A stretch of 64,000 bases of DNA, taken from Nyssa sinensis. Its lineage: Eukaryota > Streptophyta > Magnoliopsida > Cornales > Nyssaceae. The stretch is from positions 25,885,071 through 25,949,070 of the forward strand of contig CM018052.1 of the NCBI GenBank assembly GCA_008638375.1, read 5' to 3'. The notes beneath the pieces are model-generated. The model searched no databases. It had not been told where the DNA came from and was given only the letters and a program-made list of their open reading frames with translations. Positions 43,441 through 56,148 of the stretch are shown here, piece by piece. Numbering within the stretch: the first letter of the stretch is position 1; each line of letters starts with the position of its first letter. The translations under genes and the position numbers were made by a program.

Positions 43441-46400
43441 TATCTGAAATATTATCACACGTCCCTACGAAACCAAGCGATGCAGGAGTCTCGTTTAGGA
43501 AGAGAAGAAATAGAGGGGCTTTCTTGCAAAAGTACGAGATGGATAGAATTCGGGTCTCGTATAGTTTGACCATAACCCGTCGGTGTCAACTGTCAAAGGC
43601 TGGTCACGACAACGGATATTAATCGACGAGTCACTCCGTTTCTGGCGATCAAATCCATGATCCAAATACTTCTCAAACCTTTGGAATCCCTAAAATTGGT
43701 ATTTTTTATATCCCCTTTTAATTGCATCGATTTACTTATCAAAAAAGTATCCAATCATATATGCAATTTTTTCTAAAACCGAGTCTTCAAACTCCCACCA
43801 TGATTCAAATTGTAGGCCATTAAAGTTGTTTTGATTTTGGTGGAAACAACTCTATTTCTGTCTTTGTCTTTTCAACCAAAATAGCTGCAGCAGAAGTGAC
43901 TTTGTTTAAAATATACTTGAGAGGTGAAGAACAACAAGAATGGCAGGACATGAGAATGGATCTATTCTGCAGTTTGCGCCCTTCCAGAGTGCCGTTGATG
44001 AAGGTTTTTGGCATAGATTGTCTTCATTGAAGCTCAACGAGTTAGGAATCGACGAATCTCCAATTTCCATAACTGGTATGCGTCTTTAGTATTCTATTTT
44101 GTGCTTCCATGGACATATGCAATATTGAGATTATCGAAAGTTCTTAATTTATAGCCTGTCGTAGTGGTTTCTTTGAGTTCTTTCTTCTTTGCTGAAATTG
44201 AGATAGAGAAGTATTCAAATTTTATTTTTTTATTGTGTGGCTTGCATCAACATGACATCTTCTTATGCGAAAGTCATAGGTTTTTTTCTTCCTTATTAAT
44301 ATTTTTTAGCCTAAACTCCATGCTAGGAAACTATGTAGAGACATAGTTGGCGAAATATGTATGGGAAAACGTTTACAAATATATACACACACATAAATAT
44401 ATGAATATGTATAATATATAAAATATTATTAATATCATTTCAGTTCAATTGTCATAAAAATTAGATATATAAGTTATACTTATGTATCCAACAATTAAAA
44501 TTCAAAGTCGTACTAAGTATATAGTTTCGTTTTTCTAAAATATTGTACATTATATAGTAAGATATGCTCAATTTTTTTTAGATATATATATATATATAAT
44601 GTTATATATGCTCACTTATAAAAAATAAAAATCAACTTAAATTCCATACAACAAAATAATCAAGATTTATAAATACTATGAGCTTCAAACCAAAATTTAA
44701 TAATTCAAATTTCTAATATAGTTCATTAATATCAAAATTTATAGACAAAAATTAAAATTATTCATTTTTATAATCCATTCCGTTTCATCTCAATATTCAA
44801 TTTCAATAGCATCGATATCATCATCATCATTAGATGCCAGCAATTTTCACTTGCTTTATCTTATTCAACTTCTTGTATGTGCTCAATCTTCATTTTCATC
44901 ATCATCCTCTTCTCTTCAAAATATTTACTCCGTCTTTCTTATTTGAGAAAAGACCGCATTACAAAGAGACAATTTAAAACCAAACAAAATAAAAAACAAT
45001 TGTATGTATATAACAAAATAACAAAAAAAAAAGGTCAAAACGATAATATTTAGCTTGATCGCATGTATCGTGCATATCACATTTTGCATCATAAGACACT
45101 GTACAAAAAGATACAATTATAAGAAACGTATCGTTTTACGTCCATATCGAAATTTATCGTAAGATACTTAACACAATGATCCTTGGGTGGGGTTTCTTCT
45201 GGCTTGCTTGAGCTTGAAGTGCATAATCAATATGGTAGTTTCCCTGCCTGCTGACTAGTGCCAGCTAGGATCATCCCATCATGACAGGCGCCTGTCCTGC
45301 AATCAACCGGCGTCATGAATTTGGTATCAATTCATAGAGGGCTGATGTTATACTAGGAGCAAGTCATAAAATAATTTTTGACCTTAATATACTCGTTGAA
45401 AAAAAAGATAACTTTAGACTTTAATATGGATCATAATGTTATCTGTATAGCTGACCAGAAGGTTTGCTGTTTCTGGTCCTTTTCATTTTGTTTTCCATTA
45501 TGTTGCGCCTATCTTTTGCTTACAAGTATTCTGATGAAAAAGAAATGAAAATAAATGTTTTTTATGCCAATGTCATCTGGCCTGAGGTGTAAAAAAATCT
45601 TTGTGGCAGGTTTCTATGCCCCTTGCTCGCATTCTCAGGTATCAAATCATTTGACTCTTCTTGCTGAATCTTTTCCTCCTGAACCGAGTGAACAATCATC
45701 AATACCAGCAATAAGCCATGGCAACAAGAACAGATGTTCTGTCCCTGGCATTCTTTACAACACAAATACACTGGAGAGCTTCCTTGCCCTTGATAAACAG
45801 AGCTTGCTGAAGGCAGAAGCAAAGAAGGTATCTAATTCAAATAAGTTACATTATTGTGCTGTATATGCATTTCAGATTTCATAAGTATTTTAGGATGAAT
45901 TTCTTACGTTAATAAACAATTTAGTCTATTCAATAGTATAAGTGACTTGAGAATGTTAATAGGCAAAAAGTGATTGGCCCACCTGTAAATTTGATTTTCA
46001 ATTAACAAGTTTACTTCTCATTGAATATTAGATTTGGAAGGACATTCATTCCAGAAAAGCTGAGGACAACTGTGCAGTACTTTCAAGGTTCCTTCTCATC
46101 TCATTTGCTGACCTGAAAAAGTGGAGCTTTCATTACTGGTTTGCCTTCCCTGCTCTGGTGCTTGATCCGCCAGCAACCTTAATTGATTTGAGGCCAGCTT
46201 CCCAGTGGCTCAGCCTGGAAGAGGTGCTATGAATGTGAATATTGTTGAAATTATGCTAGTTCAATTCTCGGGTTATAATTAATAATGTTGAGGATTTTGT
46301 TGTGGCATATAGGCTGAATCTCTGTCAGCAGCTTGTAATGAGTGGCGTAATTCACACTCAACGACAGGTAGGGGTTCTCTATGCTACCATGACATCTGAT

Positions 46401-48631
46401 ATTTGTTATTGTCTTTATTAACCGTAGAGAACCTAAGGATATTAGTCTACTGCAGATGTGCCATTCTTTTTAGTTGATATTGCTTCAAATTCACGTGCTA
46501 CTATTAGGCATTTGAAAGAATGGAAAGCCTGCCAGTGTGATGGTCATAAGGTCTGTCTAATCACCTCTTCAGTGTTTGAAAACTCATACTAGCTTCTGCT
46601 AATACTGGATTTGAATTTGTTATAACTTAAAAAGAAACTTGCGGATATCACTTGGTTCTTAAAGTCACTTTACATGTTACTGGCAGTTCCTATTTGGTTT
46701 TTACGACCCTTGTCATCTTCCAAATAATCCTGGTTGGCCTCTTCGCAACTTCCTTGCATTTATTTGTTCAAGATGGGATATCAAGAAGGTTCAGTTTTTA
46801 TGCTATCGTGAAAATCATGGTTTCGCTGATTTGGGGATGTCCCTTGTTGTTGAAGCCTCGATATGTGTTCCACAAGGTAGAGCGGCAGAAATTGGGTAAC
46901 AGCTCTCTTCTGTTGAGACCCTCTTCCATGGTTGAATTTGTTTTTTCTGCATTTGTTTTCCTGAACTTGTGAACAATATTTGTTTAGGATGGAAAGATCA
47001 TAAACATATACCTCATGCTGTGGGGTGGGAACTTAACAAAGGGAAGAAAGTATCACGTTGTATTGGGCTTGCTAAATCTATGGATCCAACTAGGTATATT
47101 GTCTGGGTCATCTTTCCATAGTCCATAGTGTTATTCCATTGCCTGTTAACATTATCAATTGACAGGTTAGCCATATCTGCTGCGGATTTGAATTTAAAAT
47201 TAATGAGATGGCATGCTCTGCCATCTTTGAACCTTAACATCTTGGCTGCTACCAAGTGCCTTCTCCTAGGAGCAGGTACACTTGGATGTCAGGTTGCTCG
47301 TATGCTTATGGTGAGTGTTTGAGAAATCAATACTAATAAATTTTATTCCATTTCTTGTGTGATGAAAATTTGTGGATATTTGCAGGCTTGTGGTATCCGA
47401 AAAATTACACTACTCGACAGTGGCAAAGTAGCCATGTTTAATCGAGGCAATCACTATATATATTGGACAACTGCCTCAATGTTGGTGAGTTTAAAGCCAC
47501 ATCAGCGGTTAAAAGCCTAAAGCGAATCTTTCCAGCTGTGGTAATCAATTTTACCCTTTTAGATATATACACAGAATTCAACCCGAGTAAATTGATTCTC
47601 TCAAACTATGTATATGTGATATTCTTGTTATCAGGAAGCTGAAGGTGTTGTGATGGCTATACCAATGCCTGGGCATCCGATGCCCAGCCTAGAAGAGAAT
47701 AGTGTGCTTGAGGATTGCAGACGCCTGCATGATTTGATTGAATCTCATGATGCAGTTTTCGTGTTGACTGATACTAGAGAGAGTCGGTGGCTTCCAACAC
47801 TTCTTTGTGCCAATGCTAACAAGGTTGATCTCCTTTTCTCTCATCCCCAAACATGTCTTACCTGGACCCTTTGCTTCACCCTAGAATCGCCACGACTACA
47901 TGATATGACATGGGTGGTTGGGATGCATAGCCAATACTTCAAATAATGATAAATCTTTGCCTAGTGTTGATAAATCCAACCATTGGGACACACCTGCACC
48001 CCCCATACCTGAGTTCATGTAACATAGCCCTTGGTACCTATTATTTTTATTGTGAATTATAGCATCAAATTCTTGCATCAAAATTGGGCTGCATCTTGTT
48101 TTGTGTTCTTAACTCTAAATAGTTGGAGTGGCTCTGTTGATTGACTGTCACTAATATGCTTTTATTTAATTCATCTTCAGATTACCGTTACTGCAGCTTT
48201 AGGGTTTGATAGCTTCTTGGTTATGCGTCATGGTGCTGGACCTCTCGGCAGTGTTCACGAAGTTAAAGCTGAAACTGTGAATGCTTTATCTGCTGAAGTG
48301 GGAAACTTCTCCCTGATGGACAGATCTGGAAGGCAGAGATTGGGTTGTTCCTTCTGCAATGACGTAGTTGCCCCAGTTGATGTAATACTCTAAAATGCAA
48401 TCAACGTGACTGTATGGTTGCTACAATTTTACTAATCACTGGATTGATATATCTGTTCTTTCTGCAGTCAACTGCCAATCGCACTTTGGACCAGCAATGC
48501 ACAATCACACGTGGCTTGCTCCCATTGCTTCAGCTCTTTCAGTTGAACTTCTAGTCAGTATTCTGCATCACCCTGATGGGTAATTCCTTGAAAAACTGTG
48601 TGAACTAAGCTCAGTTATTTGCTGATTTTTT

Positions 48632-49479
48632 TTTTGATAAGTAAATGTAAGATGTATATTAATAAAAGTGCCCAAGAAAGGCAACAAAGGCAAAAACTCC
48701 AAAAAGTTTTACAAAGGTTTTAACGACCCCAAAAAATCAACAAAGGAAAAAACATTAACAGGAAAAGCTTCTTTGGCCCAAAAAAATAAAAAGTGCAAAA
48801 ACACATCTTTAAAGAAGGGAGGAGAGTTTCTCATCTTCAGAGACACGGTTGTTCTTTTCCCTCTAGATACACCACAACAAACAAATGGAGGTTAGTCTCC
48901 AAATTTTCTTGATCTCTTCTGAAGGGTTGTACCTTGCCCAAGCCAACAGAAAGTCCCTGACTGAGCCAGACATAACCCAGGAGACGTCGAGTCCAAGAAA
49001 CATGGCAGTGGATAAGAAGATGATGCACCGTTTCCTCTTCCTTCTGACAGAAATAGCACCTACTAGCCAAGAAAAAATTTCGCTTCTTCAAATTATCCGC
49101 TGTTAAGATAGCCTTCCAAGAGGCTTTCCAGGAGAAGAATGAGGCCTTAAGGGGGGCTTTTGAGTGCCACATGAGCTTCCAAGGGAAAAGTGTGTTTTCC
49201 AAATCGACCAAGTTCTTGTAGAAGGAGTTGACGAAAAAAGATTTCTTATTTGGCAGCCACACCCTCTTATCCTCCTTCTCTTCCGTAGCTCGGTAATTGC
49301 ATATGTGGCTAAGGAAGGAGCCCACCTCTTCTAACTCCCAATCAAGAAAGTTTCTCCTAAAACGAGGAGTCTAGACAAGCTTGTTCCCAATTTTCTCCAA
49401 GTACTTGCAGACTCAAGTCACCTTGTTACTAGCCAGACTATATAAAGAGGAAAATTTTGTCCTGAGCGACTCATCCCCA
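48632..49479 (-). mobile_element. 5'-truncated LINE in ATG7 intron 12
   Basis: The minus-strand frame 49325-48837 reads RVWLPNKKSFFVNSFYKNL, FPWKLMWHSKAPLKASFFSW, ILTADNLKKRNF, CYFCQKEEETVHHLLIHC: the zinc-binding domain that follows reverse transcriptase in plant LINEs (zf-RVT type). The plus-strand T run after 48625 is the poly-A tail. The 13-bp word TTGCTGATTTTTT occurs at 48619 and again at 49480, a target-site duplication. About 850 bp remain, all from the 3' end of the parent element. It does not touch an exon. Confidence 0.87.
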
Positions 49480-50369
49480 TTGCTGATTTTTTATTTATAA
49501 ATATTTTTTAGAACTAATAGACAGAAGGATCATTAGCTTAAAAGAGTTGTATGTTGGTTCCTTTCCTTCTATGATCTGCATCCTGGTTCAACTGCACGTG
49601 TAGGATATTTGCCAAAGCTGAGTTTGCAAACTCTATTGATAGTGGAAGCACTGAGCACCCTCTTGGTATTTTACCACATCAAATTCGAGGTTCCCTCTCT
49701 CAGTTTTCACAGATGACTGTATTGGGTCCCTCCTCAAATAGGTGCACAGCTTGTTGTTCCACTGTAAGTTTTAGTTGACTATTTAATGCAATTTCTAATC
49801 TACTAAAGATTAAATGAACATGTGAATCTGCCATCCAGGTATGTATTTCTGTTCCTAGTTAAGTCTTCTTAATTTAGTGGCAATTCTCTTTGGACTATCG
49901 TTGACCACTTGTTTAATAAAACTAGCAATGGTGGCTCAGAATACCTACTAGCAGTAAGCCAATCTCGGGCAATCATGACACAATCGCAGTTATCAGGGCT
50001 AAAAGTTCTCTTCAATAATTTAAAATTCAGATCAAGATCTTTTAATAATTTACAAATGATTTTGTTTTCAATTTGTATGAAAATAGATTCCGTACTAATC
50101 ATGTAGAATTTCTTTGTAGATCCACATGAAATTCCTTAGAGAGCTTTCTTAAGCTTACTAATGTTCTCCCACGTGATTTGGATTTAAGATCAGTCCTCCA
50201 TTAGGTAAGCAAATGAAAAATAAAATTTCAATTACACCCATTGTCTTTTCATGTTACTATTCTCTGGATTAAAAGTGATAAAAAAAAATTAAGCATATTA
50301 TATATTCATTTGTAGCAAAGATCTTAGAAGTAATATATAATAAAGGTAAAGTTCATATGAAATTAGTTA

Positions 50370-50371
<2 letters not shown>

Positions 50372-50405
<34 letters not shown>
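50372..50405. repeat. (CT)n microsatellite in ATG7 intron 13
   Basis: A CT run of about 34 bp, followed by CACACACGCACACACA. Confidence 0.95.
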
Positions 50406-50411
<6 letters not shown>

Positions 50412-50775
50412 GCACACACAGATTACTTATATTTCTATGATTAAAATGTCAATTGAACTTATTAAATTTAAAATTTCGAAGTTCATTTGTCTTTACATTA
50501 TGGTATGAAGTTGTAATGAATTGTTTGTTTTATCCTTAAATCTTTTTAATCTCTTTTCAAATTATAATTATGAGTTGTTATACTTTTCAGATGGTATCAG
50601 AATATAAAAAAAAAGAGGGATGGAGTTTGTCCTTCAAGCCATTAATCGTCCTACCTATTTGGAGGATCTCACGGGACTAACAGAGTTGATGAAGTCAGCA
50701 AGCTCCTTTAAACTGGACTGGGATAATGAGATGGATGGTGATGGTGATGGTGATGGTGTTTGCCCTTCAAGTTAG

Positions 50776-53643
50776 GCGTTCTTTGGGAGTGTTGTGATAT
50801 TTAAATCAGTAAACTATTGCTATACATTGCATTCTAAACCCAAGTTACATCTTCAGCATGGACATGTCACTAAAATGAACACATTAAAATGGAGCGGGTA
50901 TAGGGTGTTCATAAACGAAATCGGAATAAGACTTTCAAAATTTCGTTGGGTTCGGGGGATGGTCAATCGGTTTCGTTTATATATTAATTTTTTTTATCTT
51001 TATATATATTATATTTACTAATAAATTAGACTATAAAAATTTAATTTTAAAATTTCTCATATCACAGTAATATTATTTTTTATTGTATTATTTATTTTAG
51101 CAATAAAATTTTAATTGACCTACTAAAATAAAAGTTTTAACTTAAGAAAAAAAAATTATCAGGGTTCGGTCGCAACGGGGTCGGAATAAATCTTTAGACG
51201 AGACGAGGTAAGATTTGGAACGAAAAATATAAACGGAGTCGGAGTTGGAGTCGGAGTTATAGTGGAGGTACCCTGTCCTGTTGTGCGAATGACGCTAGCC
51301 ATTAGCAAGAGAACAATCAAATATAGTTCGACTGAATCTAGGTGAAACATGGTGGCGTTGAGTTGGTGTTAAATCCAGGGAAATTCGTTTGAATAATGAA
51401 CATGGTATAGCTTTGTTGTTTGGGATGGAAATAAGCAAAAGAGGGCTCTGCCTACCGAGTTAAACTCAAGTCGGAATTTATGTAATGTAATTTCACGATG
51501 TCATTAAATCAAATTAAGCACCAGTGTTGGCTTTTATTTACTAGGGCTGGCAACTTATAATTGACACTATGACGAGGATGCTAGACATGTTTTGCTCCAA
51601 AAGGAGCATGCAAAAATAAACTCTCGCCTTTTCGGTATGGAAAAGAAATACTTCAAATTTTTGTACGGAAAGTTGCATCCAAAATGATGTGTCATTACGT
51701 TATTATTAGTAGTTAAGATGCATTATAAATATTTAGATAAATTAAACTGATTTTTTTTTAGATTTTGTTTGATTAGAAGGAAACAAATGCTATAAAATGA
51801 AAGTATTAGAAAATAAGAGAAAAAAAAAGTGAAAAAAAAGTTAGTTTTTCTTATATTTATTTAGTTATGAAAGAAAATTACCAGAAAAATTAAATTTGTT
51901 GTTTGAAAATTTTTAAAGTAAATTTTTTTTATTGTTATCTAAATTACCCTTATTTATAAATTTTTAACTTTGTAATAATGATTCATCTTTAAAAAATAAA
52001 AAGTTGTATTTTTTATTTTTTATTTTGGTAAGACCCAATTGTATTTTTTTATTTTTGGTTGAAATATTTTACAAAAATATAAATTCATCTTATTAGTTTA
52101 TTGGATAATAAATTGATAAAAGATGCAAACCACATCAAGAAGATACATATACAAATCCTAAAAATCTTCTAACAATTAAAAAGTGATGTTGTAGATTTAT
52201 ATTAATTATCATGAAAAAATAAAGTTTTCTATCACTACTTAAATACATAAAAAATTAATTACATATAATTATCTCTCTCTCTCTACATATATATATAGAA
52301 ACATAATATGTAAATATATATTAATTATGTTATATATGACGGTATAACACACATATATATAGCCGTATTACATATATACATTAACTATCTATGTATATGT
52401 AATATATATTAACTATATATATTATACTAACTATCTATATAATTGTAACATATATTAATTATTTATAAATATATATATATATATAATTATTTATTGTATA
52501 ACATAAGAAATCAAATATTAAAAAAAAATAGTTATAGTATAAAAGAATTTTTATCACTAGTGGCGGAAGAGAGAAGTTGTGTAAAAAAATTGGATAAGGT
52601 GGGAATACAAATTATATACAACTATTTTTCATGAGAAACTTAAATTTTCTTGTGTTTTTTGCAAGAAAACAGAAGTGACATTTTCAGGAAAATAAATAGT
52701 TATGTGAATCCGATTTTTAAGAAAAACTTATCTTTCTTGATAATCTTGATAATCAAACTCTCAATAAATTTTATATCTTTCACTTTCTTTCACTTTTTAC
52801 CTAACCAAACAAGGTTTTTGACAATTATACTGACATCTCTTGCTTTACCTAATAATATATAGTCAATTTTTTTCTGCAAAATGACATAACTACCCCTTTT
52901 ATTTATTTATTTTACATTTTTTTAATTTTGATCAATTTTTTCTAACTTTTTTTAAAGATTTTATTTTTATTTTATTTAAAAATAAATTTAAGGTAAATAA
53001 CTTATTTTTATTTTATATAAAAATAAATTTAAGATTTTATCAATATTTATTTAGAAAATGAAAAAAATTTATCAAAATTTAAAAAATTTAAAAAAAAAAC
53101 ATAAAATTGATAATTTTGTCATTTTAAAGAAAAAATTAATTGAAAGGAGGCATCTATATATTGTCAAATATTAATTAATGTTTCAGCCATATATCAATAA
53201 TTCATTCTTGAGATAGCATATGAACTTGAATCCTCAGGTCGAGTAATGAGTATAATTAAAAAGAAATTATGTAATTGATTGAGTATAAAACAAAACAATT
53301 TAAATTTTCAAGTCAAGTTGGGATTTAACATGTATGTTGGAATCTTTTAGTAGAACCCTCATTATCCCCAAACATTCAAATCATTATTTTCTAAGAAAAT
53401 ATTTTAAAGGTTAGTTATTTGATAGCCTTTTGAAAACTTCCATAGTATGCAGGGAAGGATGACCTAATGATGTACATGCACACACGAGTCGTATGGCCAC
53501 TCATGCCACGGGCTTACTATGTCGTTTTTGACAAGTTCATAAATATATAATTAAAGATGAATAAAATAGTTCTTCATAAATAAATGTCAAATGTATTATT
53601 AACTAATAAATGATGGATAAAGTGGTTCATTTATTATATAAGT

Positions 53644-53674
<31 letters not shown>

Positions 53675-54184
53675 AATTTTCTTTCCCGAATGATCATCTT
53701 GGGTTTGTCTAGCTCTCTGCACACCAGTGTATAACACACACCATTCAATTACAAAGAAATGAGACTACCAGCTGATTAGGGCACTGATTTTTGGATGTTC
53801 TCCTGAAAATGGACCACAAGACAAAATGGTATGCAAGACAAGCTCAAAAATAAAACCAAACTGAAATCTGTCAAAAAAAATTTCATACAGTGACACGTCA
53901 CATTAAAAATACAATTAGAATATACTCTTATTTATTTTGGATAATTAAAACATACCCCATGTTAATATTCAACAATTCAAATTTCATATTTACAAACTGT
54001 CCAAGAAAATGGAAATTGTCCCAAAAACTAAAACGACCATAGTCAATGGTCACAAAATACAGTGCTCATGTGATTCATATATCTGACTATGAATCATTTC
54101 AACTAAGATTCAGGTAGAAGTTGGAAGTCTAATATAAGTTAGCTACTCCATGCATTTTTCCTTATCTATTGATGTTGCTCTTTT
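50776..54184. other. AT-rich DNA downstream of ATG7
   Basis: No gene is supported. A GGAGTCGGAGTTGGAGTCGG patch lies near 51235-51260, long TATATA stretches at 52280-52490, and a (GT)n microsatellite at 53652-53674. All open frames here are short and without motifs. Confidence 0.4.
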
Positions 54185-54898
54185 CGATCAAAGAAGCCTC
54201 TCGTCCTTTACTACTTATCAAGAACTCAAGAGCAGAGGGTCACCGAGAAGGCTCCGGTGGTAATCGTTCCGATGATAAAGTCGGTAAATTAAAAAAACTG
54301 TAATTGAAAAGAATAATTGAGCTTCTGTTGAAAGCGTACTTTATGTTCTTATTTATATTTATAGATTGTAAATCTTCTAAGTTGAATAGGATTGGGAGCC
54401 ATAAAAGTAGGGACTCGAAGATATCCAAAGATAGTAGTTGTCATATTGAACTTTGTTTCCTTATTCTGAGATCGGAAGTCTATAGAAGGCGGTAACCAGT
54501 TCAGAACCCCTTCTTGCTGATATTTTATTTTCCTTACTACGAGATATGTAGTACACTGATCGGTACCTTATCTGTTCTAGAGGCAATACTGAAGGTGGTG
54601 TACTGTTTGATATCCCACCTGTTCTGGAGGCAATAGTTTTGGAGGCACCAGTGCTAGAAGTGGTATATTATTCGGCACCTTATCTGTTCTGAGAGCAGTG
54701 CTAAAGGTGGTGTACTATTCTCTACCTCATCTGTTCTAGAGACAGTGCTAGAGGTGGTGTACTGTTCGGTACCATATATCTCTGAACCCTCCGTACCTAT
54801 TTGATCTGAATAATACAATCATAATTGATTTATACCCTGAACAACTATGTACTATACGTGTCATATTTTAAATATATTTGTCACTTTATAATATATCA
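54185..54898 (-). mobile_element. Degenerate LTR related to the second Tat-type element
   Basis: The part 54200-54520 matches 16350-16650 (TCAAGAACTCAA, AGAGGG, AGGCTCCG, GATGATAAAG, AAGTTGAATAGGATT). On the minus strand the likely start is TGATATATTATAAAGTG at 54898, like TGATATATCATAAAATGG of the LTR at 16841. No polypurine tract or coding region adjoins it, so it is probably a solo LTR, but no target duplication was found. Confidence 0.65.
54572..54775. repeat. 47-bp tandem repeat inside the LTR
   Basis: CTGTTCT occurs at 54572, 54619, 54684 and 54731; spacing 47, 65 and 47 bp, the middle unit having an 18-bp insertion. Units share GAGG(T)GGTGTACTGTTCGG-like text. The related LTR at 16331-16841 has only single traces of this unit. 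Confidence 0.85.
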
Positions 54899-55627
54899 TC
54901 TATAACTATGACTAAGACTTTGGAATTAGAAATATGTCAAGTCAATCATCAACTAGCTAGCTTCAATTGTCCCTTTTGCACATATTTTTTCCTACTAGTA
55001 TGCTATGCTCTCACGCAGACGTACCCTTCTTCACGGAACTTAATGAGAAGCTTCAAGTGTAGTTCACAAACGCAGAAAAACAACAGTTTCTTCACAAAAA
55101 AGCACAGGAAGAGAACTCAAAGTCGTCTCCCAAAAGGGAGTGGCCTTTGCACTTTTAGTACCAATTCAAAAGGCAATCAAGACTGCAAAATCTTCCTGGG
55201 CCGCCATGGAAGTTGCCGGCGATGAACACGCGCCAATCATTGGCGCGCGTTAGTCGCACTTAATCTTGATGCTTGGCTCAATTTTCTCTCTTTTCTCTTT
55301 TCTTTTAAAAGTCTCTCGTAAACATCATAGTCATATGTTATTGTGGATGTTACTATCCAATGAATTCATATATCCATTTGGGTAATGCTGTTGTTAGTTG
55401 GGGTCATTCATCCCCTTAGTTGACTACATCAACCTCAGCTAATATACATATATATTCAGTGGAGTGTCCATTTTGAGTTCCATTTTCCATTCTCCCTCAC
55501 GTGTTGCAGAACATGGCTTAAGGGTTGCCAGTGCACCATGTGTCAAAAACTTAAGATTCTGCATCTGGGCTCGTGATTAATTAATTAGTGGCTTGTGATG
55601 CTTGTTCTGTGATTTGGGTAGGATTAA
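54899..55627. other. Unassigned DNA left of the copia element
   Basis: An open frame of 115 codons at 54878-55225 has no family motif and biased composition, and I do not consider it a gene. The last five bases, ATTAA, are the copia target duplication. Confidence 0.4.
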
Positions 55628-55904
55628 TGATGGACGAAAATTCTGAAATACTAATTATTGAATTTAAAAGATTTTATTAATTGTTAAAAATAATTGATTT
55701 TACATAAAAAAAAAAAAAAAAAAAGAAACAAGAAGAACTTCAATATTATTGATCTCAAGAAACGTGACCACAACTTAACAAAGTCAATTTACTCACTTTT
55801 ATTCACAGCAGAGAAACACTCTCTTACGGCTGGCTTTTTGACTTGTGACAATAATACTATAATTTTTATTTTTGGCCACACACCTTCATGCGGCACACAG
55901 TGCT

Positions 55905-55958
<54 letters not shown>

Positions 55959-56148
55959 AGTGTAATCCTAATGCAATTAAGATTTCTAATTTCATTCAAA
56001 TTAATAATACTATTTCCACTATGATAAAAACTCCTAGTCGTACTAATAATAAATTATCCAACTCTTACCTAAAATATATCAAATACTACTAGAACTCAAA
56101 ATGAAGAGTGCTACTAAAACTATTCTAACTTGGTTTAATTGGCTTACA
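55628..56148 (-). mobile_element. 3' LTR of the copia element
   Basis: On the minus strand it runs from TGTAAGCCAATTAAACC to ...CCATCA. It contains a (TA)n run at 55908-55952 that is longer than in the partner LTR and accounts for much of the length difference (521 against 501 bp). Confidence 0.93.

Larger units (their letters stand above)
43940..50775 (+). pseudogene. ATG7: ATG7, E1-like autophagy enzyme, 14 exons, three frameshifts
   Basis: Exons: 43940-44075, 45610-45827, 46032-46223, 46313-46367, 46456-46550, 46687-46876, 46988-47093, 47166-47310, 47386-47540, 47635-47823, 48181-48381, 48468-48579, 49604-49763, 50591-50775; all borders GT-AG. Total 2139 nt, about 713 codons, the usual plant length. 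Seen: [20 protein letters not shown] at the start; ATP loop [30 protein letters not shown]; zinc pairs CSFC and CTAC; catalytic cysteine in TLDQQCT. ATG7 activates ATG8 and ATG12 in the cytosol and hands them to ATG3 and ATG10. Damage: exon 9 lacks 4 nt near 47445, exon 12 lacks 1 nt (and a proline codon) near 48516, exon 14 has an out-of-frame A run at about 50605. The tail is an acidic GATGGT repeat. Pseudogene, or a gene with assembly indels. Confidence 0.92.

Noticed and set aside
54878..55225. 115-codon open frame left of the copia element
   Set aside because: No homology recognised, starts inside an LTR border region, and has no coding-like neighbour.
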